DNA from: JALZOC01 sp031361295
GTDB lineage: Bacteria; Acidobacteriota; Vicinamibacteria; Vicinamibacterales; 2-12-FULL-66-21
DNA length: 64,000 nt
Direction of reading: 5' to 3'
Assembly: GCA_031361295.1 (NCBI GenBank)
Contig: JANMCN010000156.1
Span: 1-64,000 of the forward strand
Part shown: positions 26,445-34,711 of the stretch, in pieces
How positions within the stretch are numbered: position 1 is the stretch's first letter
How the letters are laid out: the number at the start of each line of letters is the position of its first letter
The notes under the pieces: model-generated
The model's database searches: none
What the model saw: the letters and a program-made list of their open reading frames with translations, nothing else
Told to the model about the DNA's origin: nothing
Made by a program: the position numbers and the translations under genes

Positions 26445-29015
26445 TCAAGGCACGACGGTGAACAGCTGGAAGGGCCCCCAGTAGTACGGCTTGGCATAGT
26501 TGCCGCCGCTCGCGAGCATCGCCAGCTTCGCCTCTCGGAGGGCGTGTGACGCCGTCTCGCCCGAGGCAATGTGTCCGTAGAGCCGATCCATCAGATCGGC
26601 CGTCGAGCGATCGTCCACGTCCCACAACCCGGCGATGACGCGGCTGGCCCCGGCACGGAGGAACGCCCAGGCGAACCCAACCAGCCCCTCGCCGGAATAG
26701 GCGCGCTCGCCAGCGCTCCGGCAGGCCGACACCGTCACCAGTTCCGCGTGCAGCGGCAGCGCCGCCACATCGCGGGCGTACAGCTTGAACGTCCCGTCCG
26801 ACCCCGAGAGGATGACCGCCGAGTCCAGCGGGCTCTCCAGATTGGTTGCGGCGTGGGCGGTGAAGTGCACGAACGCGAAGCGATCGGGCGCCGAGGTCGT
26901 GTAGGCGGCGGGGGACGCACGGACGCCCCGGAACGCGGCCACGTCTCCGGGCGCAAAGTGCCGCGACACATTCGCAATCTCCGCCGCCGCGTACTTCAGC
27001 GCCGGGAACTCAGGCGCGCGCGCCGCGGGATCACCAATCAGCAACAATGACGACGCACCCGCCGGCCGCGGCGGAGCGTCCGCCAGCATGGCGAGACCCG
27101 GCGCGACCTCGATCTCGTTGTCTTCGATCCAGTAGTGCCGCCTGGCGCCAGCGACGGGGAGCGTCTCGAAATTGATCCCGTGCAGCGCGCCGTCCGCGGC
27201 GATGACGACGCGCGCACCCTTCGGCACCGACGCGGCGACCGGCCCGATCAGCAGCTCGTACAACCGGTCCCCACCAGAGCCTGGCGCTGCGAGCGGATCG
27301 GTGAGCGTGTTGCTGACGGCCGCCTGGTGTTGTCGGACCAGCGCCTCGATTTCGCCGGCAGGCGGCAGCACCTTGCAGTCCACTCCGCGGGCGGTGACGA
27401 CCCAGACGTAGGAATGCCTGCTGCCCAGCCAATACGACAGGAGCGTGACCCGTGACCTGGCCGCCACCTGTCGCAACGCGGACACGTTCGCGCGGCGGGG
27501 GAGCGCCAGCCCGTGCCGGTCCGCCAGCACCCGGCCCCGGCTCGACTCCGACACTTCGAGCGCGCGCTCGATGCGCCCCTGGCCGACGAGCGCGTCGACG
27601 TACTCCTGGTAGAACAGAATCAGCCGGGTGAGGAACGTCAGCTTGTAATCGGTCTTGAGCAGCTCCGACCGCGTCTTCTCAATCGTGTCGAGGGCCGCTT
27701 CGAAATGCCGGGACGCCTCGTCGGGCCGTGACCGCGCCATCGCCACATCCGCGAGGCCCGCGTGTGCCGACCAGCGCACGCTCGGATCCGACGTGCCGTC
27801 GCCGAGCGCCTTCTCGAACAGCGCGGCGGCCTCGTCCAGCCGCCCGCGCCCCTTCGCGATCTGCGCGGCGTTCAGGGTGTTGTGCACGAGGCTGCCGGTG
27901 TGGCTGGCCTCCTTGAGGGACTGGGCCTCGTGGTTGAAACGCTCCGCCTCGTCCCACTCGCCGAGGTCCACGTTGGCCGCGGCCAGATTGCCGGCCCACA
28001 GCGCCGCGTCGGCGGTCAGGTTCGACCCCTTCGCCACGGAGAGCGCCCGGCGGAGGAACGGAAGCGCCTCGCGCGCAGCCCCCTGCATGATGAGCGTGTT
28101 GCCGAGGCCCGCGAGCGACTGGGCGAAATCGGCCTGCGTCCCGCGCCCGGTGTGGAGCGCCACGCTGCGGCGCTGCGTCGAGAGGGCCCGATCGAACTCC
28201 CCCAGCCGGGAGTAACAGATGCCGGCGTTGCTCAGGGCTGCGGCATACACGTAGAGGGGTTCGAGCTCGCGGAACGACAGCACACGCTCGAATCGCGGCA
28301 GCGCCTCATCCCATCGCGCGCGCACGACGCTGCCCATGCCGAGGTCGTTGAGCGCCCGCGCCTCCTGGAACCGGTCGCCGGCGGCCGCCGCCCCGGCGAC
28401 GACGGCGGTGAGCCGCTTCTCGGCTTCCGCCCACTGGCCGACGCGCATTCTGAGCTGGCCATCGAGCCACGCGACGTCGAACTGAACGTCAGCCACGTCG
28501 GGCGCAAACCGACGCGCGGCGTCGAGCGTGCGAAGGGCGGGCTCGAACTGCCCGCGGCTGCGCTGCACCAGCGCCTCGAGATATTTCTGGCGCGCCCGAA
28601 GAGCATCGTAGCTGGGCTCTGGTGGAAGAGGCGCCGCGACCAGCGCGTCGAGGTCCGAGGGCTCGTGCTGAAGGAGGAGAATCTCGCCGCGGAGGAGCCG
28701 GAACTTCCAGTACCACTCCGACTGGGGCCGTGCCAGCGCCACGCCGCGTTCCGCCTGCGCCCGCGCGGCGGGCAGTTCGCCCCGCCGCTCGGCGAGCTGC
28801 GCCTGCTCGAATGTCGACGCTAGCTCCCGCGCCCGGTTCGCGGCGCAGCCGCCCAGGACGACGATCGCGGCGAGCAGGCCGACGCGGGCACGCTCAAGAC
28901 CAGGTGCCGTTGCTCTCGACCTCCGCGGCGGCGACTGCTCCCCCCACCGGCGACCCGAGCTCCACCCGCAGCAGGGTGAGACGGCGTGACATGTCGGTGA
29001 CCAGCAGTTCGCCAA
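26445..29015 (-). CDS. TPR-repeat CHAT-domain protease, probable lipoprotein
   Basis: Up to 856 residues. A lipoprotein-like segment, GLLAAIVVLGGC, lies around residues 46-57. Tetratricopeptide-type helical repeats follow (about 60-480), and a C-terminal CHAT caspase-like domain (about 530-856) closes it. The catalytic dyad is intact: H721 in HFTAHA and C765 in SACRSA, followed by LVGFAWAFLRAGASRVIAGLW. The only standard in-frame start is TTG 29015, overlapping the upstream gene by about 120 bp. The lipobox would suit a start near 28900, where no standard codon exists, so the N terminus is uncertain. CHAT domains are cysteine proteases activated by partners; gene order places this one under the sigma and anti-sigma pair. 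Confidence 0.85.
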   Translation of the reverse strand: MANCWSPTCHAVSPCCGWSSGRRWGEQSPPRRSRATAPGLERARVGLLAAIVVLGGCAANRARELASTFEQAQLAERRGELPAARAQAERGVALARPQSEWYWKFRLLRGEILLLQHEPSDLDALVAAPLPPEPSYDALRARQKYLEALVQRSRGQFEPALRTLDAARRFAPDVADVQFDVAWLDGQLRMRVGQWAEAEKRLTAVVAGAAAAGDRFQEARALNDLGMGSVVRARWDEALPRFERVLSFRELEPLYVYAAALSNAGICYSRLGEFDRALSTQRRSVALHTGRGTQADFAQSLAGLGNTLIMQGAAREALPFLRRALSVAKGSNLTADAALWAGNLAAANVDLGEWDEAERFNHEAQSLKEASHTGSLVHNTLNAAQIAKGRGRLDEAAALFEKALGDGTSDPSVRWSAHAGLADVAMARSRPDEASRHFEAALDTIEKTRSELLKTDYKLTFLTRLILFYQEYVDALVGQGRIERALEVSESSRGRVLADRHGLALPRRANVSALRQVAARSRVTLLSYWLGSRHSYVWVVTARGVDCKVLPPAGEIEALVRQHQAAVSNTLTDPLAAPGSGGDRLYELLIGPVAASVPKGARVVIAADGALHGINFETLPVAGARRHYWIEDNEIEVAPGLAMLADAPPRPAGASSLLLIGDPAARAPEFPALKYAAAEIANVSRHFAPGDVAAFRGVRASPAAYTTSAPDRFAFVHFTAHAATNLESPLDSAVILSGSDGTFKLYARDVAALPLHAELVTVSACRSAGERAYSGEGLVGFAWAFLRAGASRVIAGLWDVDDRSTADLMDRLYGHIASGETASHALREAKLAMLASGGNYAKPYYWGPFQLFTVVP

Positions 29016-29742
29016 AGAAGATTCGGCCGAAGTCCTGGACGACGAGCGAATGATGATCGATTCGCGCCGCAGGGTGCGGATCGCCGGCCCACCGGATGGA
29101 CTTCACGATCGTCGCGTAAGTTGTTCCACACGAGTGCAGCAGCCGCGCGGTCGGCGGCGGCGGTGTACCGCCGATCGACGAGCGCATGAACAGACAGTCG
29201 CCGGACTCCTTCACGAATCCCGGATCGTCCGCCGCGGCGAGAAGCTTCGACCGGGTGTCGTACCGCTGGAACAGCGGCAGCGCGAGCTCGACGATGACCG
29301 CGTGGCCGTCGATGGCGACCCCCTCGATGGCCGTATCACCGGTGACCGCGATCGCCGGCTCCCCGCTGCCGGACGGGCTGCTCGAGCGGAGCGACGCGTG
29401 GAGGCGCTCGATCGTCAGTCCCGGCTTCTTTCCGACGCTCAAACCGGCGACATCCGCCGTCACGTGAGTCGACGTCGTCAGCGCGTCTTCCGCCACGCGA
29501 TGGTACGTGAGCTCAATCTGCCTCTTGACGTCGTCGAACACCCCCTCCGCCGACGTCGCGGCGCCGGCGAGGCTGACCCAGTCGCCAAACCGCGTCGCGC
29601 CTGTCTGCGCGCGCGAACGCCCGCCGACGACGGTCAAGGAGCTGGCGGCGCTCGACTCGAGCACGAGATCCACCGGCCGGACGATGCGGCCGCCGATCGC
29701 GGCGGCATTGCCTCTGAAGATGAAGCGGCGTCTCAGATCCAT
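28894..29742 (-). CDS. Hypothetical protein in the sigma/CHAT operon
   Basis: A 282-residue protein with no signal peptide, membrane segment or motif that I recognise. It appears beta-rich, with a run of TTS/TVT strands and a mid-protein GTPPPP linker followed by RLLHSCGTTY. ATG 29742 lies 24 bp after the anti-sigma stop, so it belongs to the same transcript. Its last codons overlap the open frame of the CHAT gene. A beta-sandwich or sensor role would fit the position, but nothing in the sequence demonstrates it. Confidence 0.65.
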   Translation of the reverse strand: MDLRRRFIFRGNAAAIGGRIVRPVDLVLESSAASSLTVVGGRSRAQTGATRFGDWVSLAGAATSAEGVFDDVKRQIELTYHRVAEDALTTSTHVTADVAGLSVGKKPGLTIERLHASLRSSSPSGSGEPAIAVTGDTAIEGVAIDGHAVIVELALPLFQRYDTRSKLLAAADDPGFVKESGDCLFMRSSIGGTPPPPTARLLHSCGTTYATIVKSIRWAGDPHPAARIDHHSLVVQDFGRIFFGELLVTDMSRRLTLLRVELGSPVGGAVAAAEVESNGTWS

Positions 29743-29766
29743 GGAGTGTGACGGCGGATGACGGGT

Positions 29767-30438
29767 TCAGGGAGTCGAAACCGCGAACCGGTACTCCCCT
29801 AGGGAAGGCCCGTTCGGCGCGGCATCGTGGACGGTGAGAATGTAATGCATGTCACTGCCGAGTGTCCACGCCGGGACCAGGAGCAGCAGGGGCATTCCGG
29901 CGGGAGGCGCGGCCGCGCGTCCCGACGCGACGTGACGACCCGCCCGCGTGGTCAACTCGTACGTGACCTCACCGCCGCGGGGCGGATCGTTGATCTCGAG
30001 CGCCAGGGTCACCGGCGCGCCCTGCGGCCCCAGGCTGACCGAGGCTTCGCTCCCGCGGCTCTCGGGATGGAGGACCACCGGAACGAGCGCGACCGGCGAG
30101 GCATCGCGCCGGAGGGCCGGAACGACCCAGACGGACTGATACGCGGTGATGCACGCGAGCGCAGCTGCCGCCGCCCAGGGCAGGGCCGACGATCGATACC
30201 ATGCGGAGGCCCTGCCGGCGGAGCGTCGAGCCGGCATCGGATGGAGCTGCCCCGACGCCGGAGCCTCGGCCAGACCGGCGGTCACGCCCTGCAGCAGGGC
30301 GGCCGCCGTCCGCAACTCGTCGGCGCAGGCCTCGCATGTGAAGAAATGCGCTTCGAACGCCTCCCGTTCGTCGCCTGACAGTTCGTCCAGCAGGTATCGT
30401 TCGGCCGCGAGCGTTTTTCCGGCTTCGTCGTGGTTCAT
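29767..30438 (-). CDS. Anti-sigma factor with zinc finger and one membrane helix
   Basis: A 223-residue protein. The N-terminal cytoplasmic region has an H-x3-C-x2-C zinc-finger motif in FEAHFFTCEACADE (about residues 28-41), the anti-sigma (zf-HC2/ZAS) signature. A single hydrophobic helix, LPWAAAAALACITA, lies near residues 85-100. The extracytoplasmic C-terminal domain is beta-rich, with VTLALEINDPPRGGEV. ATG 30438 is 4 bp after the sigma stop, so the two are translationally coupled. The expected role is to hold the sigma factor at the membrane until an envelope signal is sensed. Confidence 0.85.
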   Translation of the reverse strand: MNHDEAGKTLAAERYLLDELSGDEREAFEAHFFTCEACADELRTAAALLQGVTAGLAEAPASGQLHPMPARRSAGRASAWYRSSALPWAAAAALACITAYQSVWVVPALRRDASPVALVPVVLHPESRGSEASVSLGPQGAPVTLALEINDPPRGGEVTYELTTRAGRHVASGRAAAPPAGMPLLLLVPAWTLGSDMHYILTVHDAAPNGPSLGEYRFAVSTP

Positions 30439-30442
30439 GGGG

Positions 30443-31015
30443 TCACGACGAGATGACCCCCGCGGAAAAGCGTTCGCGGAAGCGTTGCTTCGCCCTGTGA
30501 AACAGGACGCGGAGATAGGCCCGATCGATATTCAGCTCGCGGCAGATGTCGTCTTTGGGTCGATCCTCGAGGAACAGCCATCGGATGAGCTCCCGGTCCT
30601 TCTGCGGCAGCGCCGCAATCGCTTCACGCACCTTCACGCGCTCCTCCGCCTTCAGGACGCGCCATTCGGCGCTGGGATCGCCCGCGCTCGGCTCGTCGTG
30701 GTCGTCGTCCAGCTGGTCGGCCCGCCCTCTGGAGCGATAGGTCTCCAGCAGCACGTTGTTGCAGACCGCGTTGACGAAGGCCCCCAGGCTTTCGGGGGCG
30801 GCCAGGCTGCCCTTTTTCTTGAGCGCGGTCAGTACGCGCACAAACGTTTCCTGCCTCGCGTCGTCCACCTGCGCCGCCGAGCGGAGCCGCGACCGAAGCT
30901 TCAGTGACAACAGATCCCCGAAATACGAAGTGAAATGCCGTTCTGTTTCGGGGTCCTCCGCAATCAGCCGCTGGACGTACTCGCCGTCGAAGCTGAAGCG
31001 GGGACGAAGGGGCAA
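30443..31015 (-). CDS. RNA polymerase sigma factor (ECF type)
   Basis: A 190-residue sigma70-family factor with only regions 2 and 4. Region 2 contains RDSAAQVDDARQETF-like VDDARQETFVRVLTAL (about residues 47-65). Region 4 is ALPQKDRELIRWLFLEDRPK, then the helix-turn-helix DDICRELNIDRAYLRVLFHRAKQRFRER (about 130-175, given in parts). The start is TTG 31015; no ATG or GTG occurs in frame upstream. The 67-nt leader runs back to a GAAACG-N16-CACTA promoter-like element. It is the first gene of the operon with its anti-sigma and the CHAT protease, which argues for autoregulation. Confidence 0.87.
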   Translation of the reverse strand: MPLRPRFSFDGEYVQRLIAEDPETERHFTSYFGDLLSLKLRSRLRSAAQVDDARQETFVRVLTALKKKGSLAAPESLGAFVNAVCNNVLLETYRSRGRADQLDDDHDEPSAGDPSAEWRVLKAEERVKVREAIAALPQKDRELIRWLFLEDRPKDDICRELNIDRAYLRVLFHRAKQRFRERFSAGVISS

Positions 31016-31082
31016 ATGCCGCCATCGTAGCGTCCGGCCTGCCTCCGCGCAACCGTCCGAAGCCGTATCCGCCGCCCATAAC

Positions 31083-31109
31083 TAGTGCGGCAGGGGCCGG
31101 ATTCGTTTC
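31083..31109 (-). promoter_or_regulatory. ECF-like promoter element facing the sigma/CHAT operon
   Basis: On the minus strand GAAACG (31109-31104) is followed after exactly 16 bp by CACTA (31087-31083). The GAAAC half resembles the -35 of many ECF promoters. The same two blocks with the same spacing occur facing the other way at 31133-31159. The sigma TTG start is 67 nt downstream. Confidence 0.65.
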
Positions 31110-31132
31110 AGCGCGGGTGTTCGTGCCCTGAT

Positions 31133-31159
31133 GAAACGGATTCTCCCGTCACGACACTA
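31133..31159 (+). promoter_or_regulatory. ECF-like promoter element facing the AAA gene
   Basis: GAAACG (31133-31138), 16 bp, then CACTA (31155-31159). It duplicates the divergent element at 31109-31083 in sequence and spacing; the two -35 blocks are 23 bp apart and point outward. It could drive the gene at 31371. Confidence 0.65.
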
Positions 31160-31304
31160 ACGGGTGAACGCCAGTCAGCCAGGCGAGCCCAACCCATGCA
31201 ACATGTCGCGACGGGACTGGCCGGGCGGGCGGGATCTTCGAGTGATCCCAGCCATCACGTCGGCCATGGCGCCGGTGCTCGCACGCGGGCAGGTTTTCCG
31301 AATG

Positions 31305-31326
31305 GTTGTTCAACCGGTTCGACAAC
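31305..31326. promoter_or_regulatory. 22-bp palindrome in the leader of the AAA gene
   Basis: GTTGTTCAACC followed directly by GGTTCGACAAC: 9 of 11 positions are symmetrical, with a perfect AACCGGTT centre. It lies between the ECF-like promoter and ATG 31371, where a repressor operator would be placed. Confidence 0.5.
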
Positions 31327-31370
31327 GTCCAGTTCGGTGTCACGTTCAGGGAGTGTGTCAGGTGATCAAT

Positions 31371-31946
31371 ATGTGCATTGACCGTCCAGCAGTGGCCATC
31401 GGCCACATCGTCCGTGAAGTGCTGCTCGATCTGACCTGCGCGGTCCGATGCGACGCACGAGTCCTCATTACGGGTGATCGGGACTCCGGCAAGAGAGAGC
31501 TCGCCGAGATGATCCACCGGGGCAGCCAGCGGGCGGCCGGCCGATTCAGAACGATTGATTGCGCCGCGAGCACGGATGACGTGCTGGAGGCGAGGCTGTT
31601 CGGGCGCGCGCGCGCGAGCGAATCGGGAGTGGACGGCCGGGGCACCCGCGGCCTGCTGGAACAGGCGCACGGCGGCACGATCTTCCTCGCCAACGTGGGC
31701 GCGATCGGGCCGCGGCTGCAGCGCCGGCTGCTGACATTTCTCGAGGATGGTCTGATCACACGCGTCGGGGCGGAGCGGGCACACACCCGGGTGGACGTGC
31801 GCGTGATCTCCTCGGCGGACCGCGACCTGTTCGGCCGGACCGAGGCGCTGCGGTTCAGCGACGACCTGTATTACCGGTTGAACGTCGTGCACCTCGTGAT
31901 GCCGGCCGCCGGACCCCGCGCGGACGTCGGCGCAGCCTGTTCGTAG
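31371..31946 (+). CDS. Degenerate sigma54-activator-type AAA protein
   Basis: A 191-residue protein corresponding to the N-terminal two thirds of a sigma54-interaction AAA+ domain. Walker A is present as GDRDSGKR (35-42). The usual Walker B FLDEIG reads FLANVG (105-110), losing both acidic residues. The GAFTGA loop that contacts sigma54 is replaced by ASESGV near 81. There is no DNA-binding domain. It cannot be a normal activator; a binding or regulatory role is possible. ATG 31371 is chosen for the AGGTGA ribosome site about 8 nt upstream; the frame is open back to GTG 31164. It is divergent from the sigma/CHAT operon. Confidence 0.7.
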   Translation: MCIDRPAVAIGHIVREVLLDLTCAVRCDARVLITGDRDSGKRELAEMIHRGSQRAAGRFRTIDCAASTDDVLEARLFGRARASESGVDGRGTRGLLEQAHGGTIFLANVGAIGPRLQRRLLTFLEDGLITRVGAERAHTRVDVRVISSADRDLFGRTEALRFSDDLYYRLNVVHLVMPAAGPRADVGAACS

Positions 31947-31994
31947 CGGCTGCGCCGCGTCAGTCAACGGCCGGTCAGTTCACATTCACGGGCG

Positions 31995-32393
31995 TCACGC
32001 CTTCTTCGGGCCGATCCTCAGGAGGTTGATCACTCGCCGCACGCCCTCCGTCCTTCTCGCGATGCTGGCGGCCCTGGTCCGTCCCGCAGCCGTCAGGACC
32101 GTGCCCTTGAGCGTCACGACGTGCTTCTCGGTGTCGACACTGATGTCGCTGCCCTTGAGAAGATCCTCGGTGACGAAGCGCTCGTGCACGCGGGCCGTGA
32201 TCCACGCGTCGGTCACGGCTTCGCCGGTCTTGACGGCGCCCTGCTTCGTCTTCGAGGCGACCACGGTCGCCCCCTTGACGACCGCGTCCTTCGTCTTGAC
32301 GGCCCCTTCTTTGATCTTTTCCTGCGCAGTCAGCGGGGCCGCGGCAACGGTGACCAGCGCGGTGAGGCAGGCGATTCTCCAAGCAGCGTGCAT
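31995..32393 (-). CDS. Exported BON-domain protein
   Basis: A 132-residue protein. Signal peptide 1-24 is followed by a basic repetitive helix (EGAVKTKDAVVKG and KTKQGAVKTGEAV). A single BON domain (about 62-128) has the typical DAWITARVHERF, DISVDTEKHVVTLKGTV and SIARRTEGVRRVINLL segments. BON domains bind phospholipid membranes in osmotic-stress proteins such as OsmY. ATG 32393 is preceded by GGAGGAT 4 nt upstream; the open frame further upstream is not credible. An envelope-stress role is inferred from the family. Confidence 0.88.
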   Translation of the reverse strand: MHAAWRIACLTALVTVAAAPLTAQEKIKEGAVKTKDAVVKGATVVASKTKQGAVKTGEAVTDAWITARVHERFVTEDLLKGSDISVDTEKHVVTLKGTVLTAAGRTRAASIARRTEGVRRVINLLRIGPKKA

Positions 32394-32577
32394 ACCATCC
32401 TCCATGCGGCCGGAAGACTCCAGCCGCTGGGAGCGATTATGGACCATCCCCGCTACCGCCCGCCGTCCAATCCGCCCCGCCCACGCGGGCCAGCCGGTGA
32501 GGAGCGGACGGCGACTCGACTCAATCTGAAAGGCCGCCGGCGGGAACTGGCGGTCGATCCCGGCGACGCGGCGCCGG

Positions 32578-33834
32578 TCAGACGCCGGGCTCGAGCGCCA
32601 GGACGGGCTCGCTGTCGCCGAGCGGCAGCGTGATGGTGAACGCGGTGCCCTTGCCGCCCTTCGATTCAACGGCAATGGTGCCGAGCATGTGCTCCACGCA
32701 ATCGGCGACGATCGACAGGCCGAGACCCAAGCCGCTGGTGCCGAGCTCCTCGTCGCGGAGCGCGTGGGCGCGGAAGAAGCGCGAGAACAGCCCGCTGAGG
32801 TCCTCCTGTTCGATGCCCAGGCCGTTGTCGGCGATGCGGATGGCGCACATATCCGTCGCCTGGGCCGCGCACGGCGTGATGCTCACGAAGCGCTCCGGCT
32901 TCGACGGATCGCTGTACTTGATGCCGTTCGACACGAGGTTCATCAGCACGAGCTGGAGTCGCCCGACGTCCACGACGAGCACGGGCAGGTCCGTCGAGAC
33001 CCGGATGTCCACGCCGCGCGCATGGGCCATCTCGCGCAGCTGCAGCGCGATGTCGTGCGCCACCGTCGAGACCTCAACCTTCTGTCGCTGGGCCCCCTCG
33101 TGCTGCGCCTGGAGCCGGGACATCGACTCCAGCTTGCGCGTCAGGTCGATGATGCCTCTGACGTTGCGATCGAGGAGCATGAGCAGACGGGAGACCCTGG
33201 AGGGATCGTCGAGCGTTTCGGGAAGATGCAGCGTCGCGACCGAGAACTGGAGAACCCCGAGCGGCTGCCGCAGCTCGTGGCTCACCATGCGGTTGAACCC
33301 CTCGAGCCGCTTGTTCTGCTGCTCGATCGTCTCCTTGTAGGCCGTGACGAACGTATCCACGGTCGTCTGGAGCAGGACCCCGACGCACTCGTCGAGGCGC
33401 GAGAGAACGTCGAAGCATTCCACCGCCGTGGGCGTCAGGCCGAGGCGGATGGTTTCCGCCCTGACGAACCCCGCGAGAATCGTCCCCAGGATGCGGTATT
33501 CCTGGATCAACTGGTGCAGCGACGCCCCCTGCGAGTGGCGCAGGTGTCCGAGCTCCTGCGCCTTGGCGAGAACGGAGGTGTTCGCGCCAATCGCCTCCTC
33601 GCTCGGATCTTTGAGATACGCCGCGAGGTCCAGGATCAGGACCGGGATATGGTCGAGGAGCGCATCGGACGGAAAGACGTCGCGGGCGTCGATGGGCAGC
33701 AGCGCGATGAGCCGCGTCAGCCACGCGGCAGCGATCGTGCGGTGCTCGTCGTGCAGCCGCGCCGCCATGATGGAGCAATAGGGTGTGGACCCCTCGGAAG
33801 GTGAAGGGCCCGCGGTCGCGGTGGCGCTCAACAT
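32578..33834 (-). CDS. RsbRD-type sensor histidine kinase
   Basis: A 418-residue soluble kinase. The N-terminal helical RsbRD-like sensory domain (about 25-165) includes LRHSQGASLHQLIQEYRILG. A HisKA dimerisation domain has H186 in MVSHELRQPLG. The HATPase module has the N box LVSNGIKYSD, G1 ADNGLGIE and G2 GTSGLGLGLSI, ending in GKGTAFTITLPL. There is no membrane segment, so the signal is probably intracellular. No response regulator is adjacent. ATG 33834 is preceded by TAATCT then 7 nt, a candidate leaderless arrangement; ATG 33768 is the alternative. Confidence 0.9.
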   Translation of the reverse strand: MLSATATAGPSPSEGSTPYCSIMAARLHDEHRTIAAAWLTRLIALLPIDARDVFPSDALLDHIPVLILDLAAYLKDPSEEAIGANTSVLAKAQELGHLRHSQGASLHQLIQEYRILGTILAGFVRAETIRLGLTPTAVECFDVLSRLDECVGVLLQTTVDTFVTAYKETIEQQNKRLEGFNRMVSHELRQPLGVLQFSVATLHLPETLDDPSRVSRLLMLLDRNVRGIIDLTRKLESMSRLQAQHEGAQRQKVEVSTVAHDIALQLREMAHARGVDIRVSTDLPVLVVDVGRLQLVLMNLVSNGIKYSDPSKPERFVSITPCAAQATDMCAIRIADNGLGIEQEDLSGLFSRFFRAHALRDEELGTSGLGLGLSIVADCVEHMLGTIAVESKGGKGTAFTITLPLGDSEPVLALEPGV

Positions 33835-33912
33835 ACCCTCTAGATTACGCCCGGAAGACCCGGCCTGTGACGAATACGCACACGGGGCGAACTCGACGGC
33901 GAGATCACTCGA

Positions 33913-34509
33913 CTAGAAACCGCACGACGTCGGCTGGCCGTTCAGCCCCTCGCGGTCCCGCTGAAAGCGCGCGCTGATGCTGCTGCCGACGTAATCCACC
34001 TTCACGACGTACAGGCTGTCGTAGTCGGTGGAGGCCCAGGCCGGCACGGTGACGCCACCGCCGTACTTGTTCATGATGTTCTGCACGAGCGTCTGAAGCT
34101 CGAGGTGTTCCCAGGCGACGAAGGCAGTGGTGTTCGCCTTCGTCGACGTGATCAGCGCGGCCTGGAGCGTCGCGATGTCGGTATAGCCGTATTTGGTGCG
34201 AACCGGCATCCCCAGCCGCACCGCGGTGGGCTCGATCGTGGCCAGGGGCCGCACGTAGTAGAAACTCCCCGCAGAATCGGTCACCTGGACAGCAGGGTTC
34301 GGCGCATACAAATAGTCGGGCCTGCCGTACTTCGCGGCGAGCACGGTCGGCAGCGCGAGCGCACGGTTGAAGCCCTGGCACGTCAACTGGCCATAACCTC
34401 CGGAGGGTTTCTCGCCGTGGCGCAGGAACACGATGGTCTGTTCGGCGCGCGCGTCAGAAGCCGCCACGAGAAGAAGAGTGCACATAATCCAAAGGAGCCG
34501 GTGACGCAT
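33913..34509 (-). CDS. Exported histidine phosphatase-family protein
   Basis: A 198-residue protein with a signal peptide (1-22) and a compact histidine-phosphatase-like domain. The phosphohistidine motif FLRHGEKP is at about residues 28-35. A second conserved histidine candidate is in FVAWEHLELQTLVQNI (about 130). The domain is shorter than typical phytase-like members and lacks their C-terminal insert. The substrate is unknown. ATG 34509 gives a direct signal peptide start. A GAGAGG stretch lies 9 nt upstream. Confidence 0.75.
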   Translation of the reverse strand: MRHRLLWIMCTLLLVAASDARAEQTIVFLRHGEKPSGGYGQLTCQGFNRALALPTVLAAKYGRPDYLYAPNPAVQVTDSAGSFYYVRPLATIEPTAVRLGMPVRTKYGYTDIATLQAALITSTKANTTAFVAWEHLELQTLVQNIMNKYGGGVTVPAWASTDYDSLYVVKVDYVGSSISARFQRDREGLNGQPTSCGF

Positions 34510-34711
34510 GTCAAGCCTCTCTATCCATGCGGCCGCAGAAGGGCGGCCGGAAACGGGTTGTCTGGGGGATGACTGAGCGTACCTGCGTCGGAGCCGTCCA
34601 TCAAGCAGGGCCATACCGGCGCCACGGCCGGGCTCGGCGCACGACAACCGCTGCTGTGCTATCGTGCGGCCACGATCGGCGGGCACCCGCCGCGACCTGG
34701 AATGGAAACCG

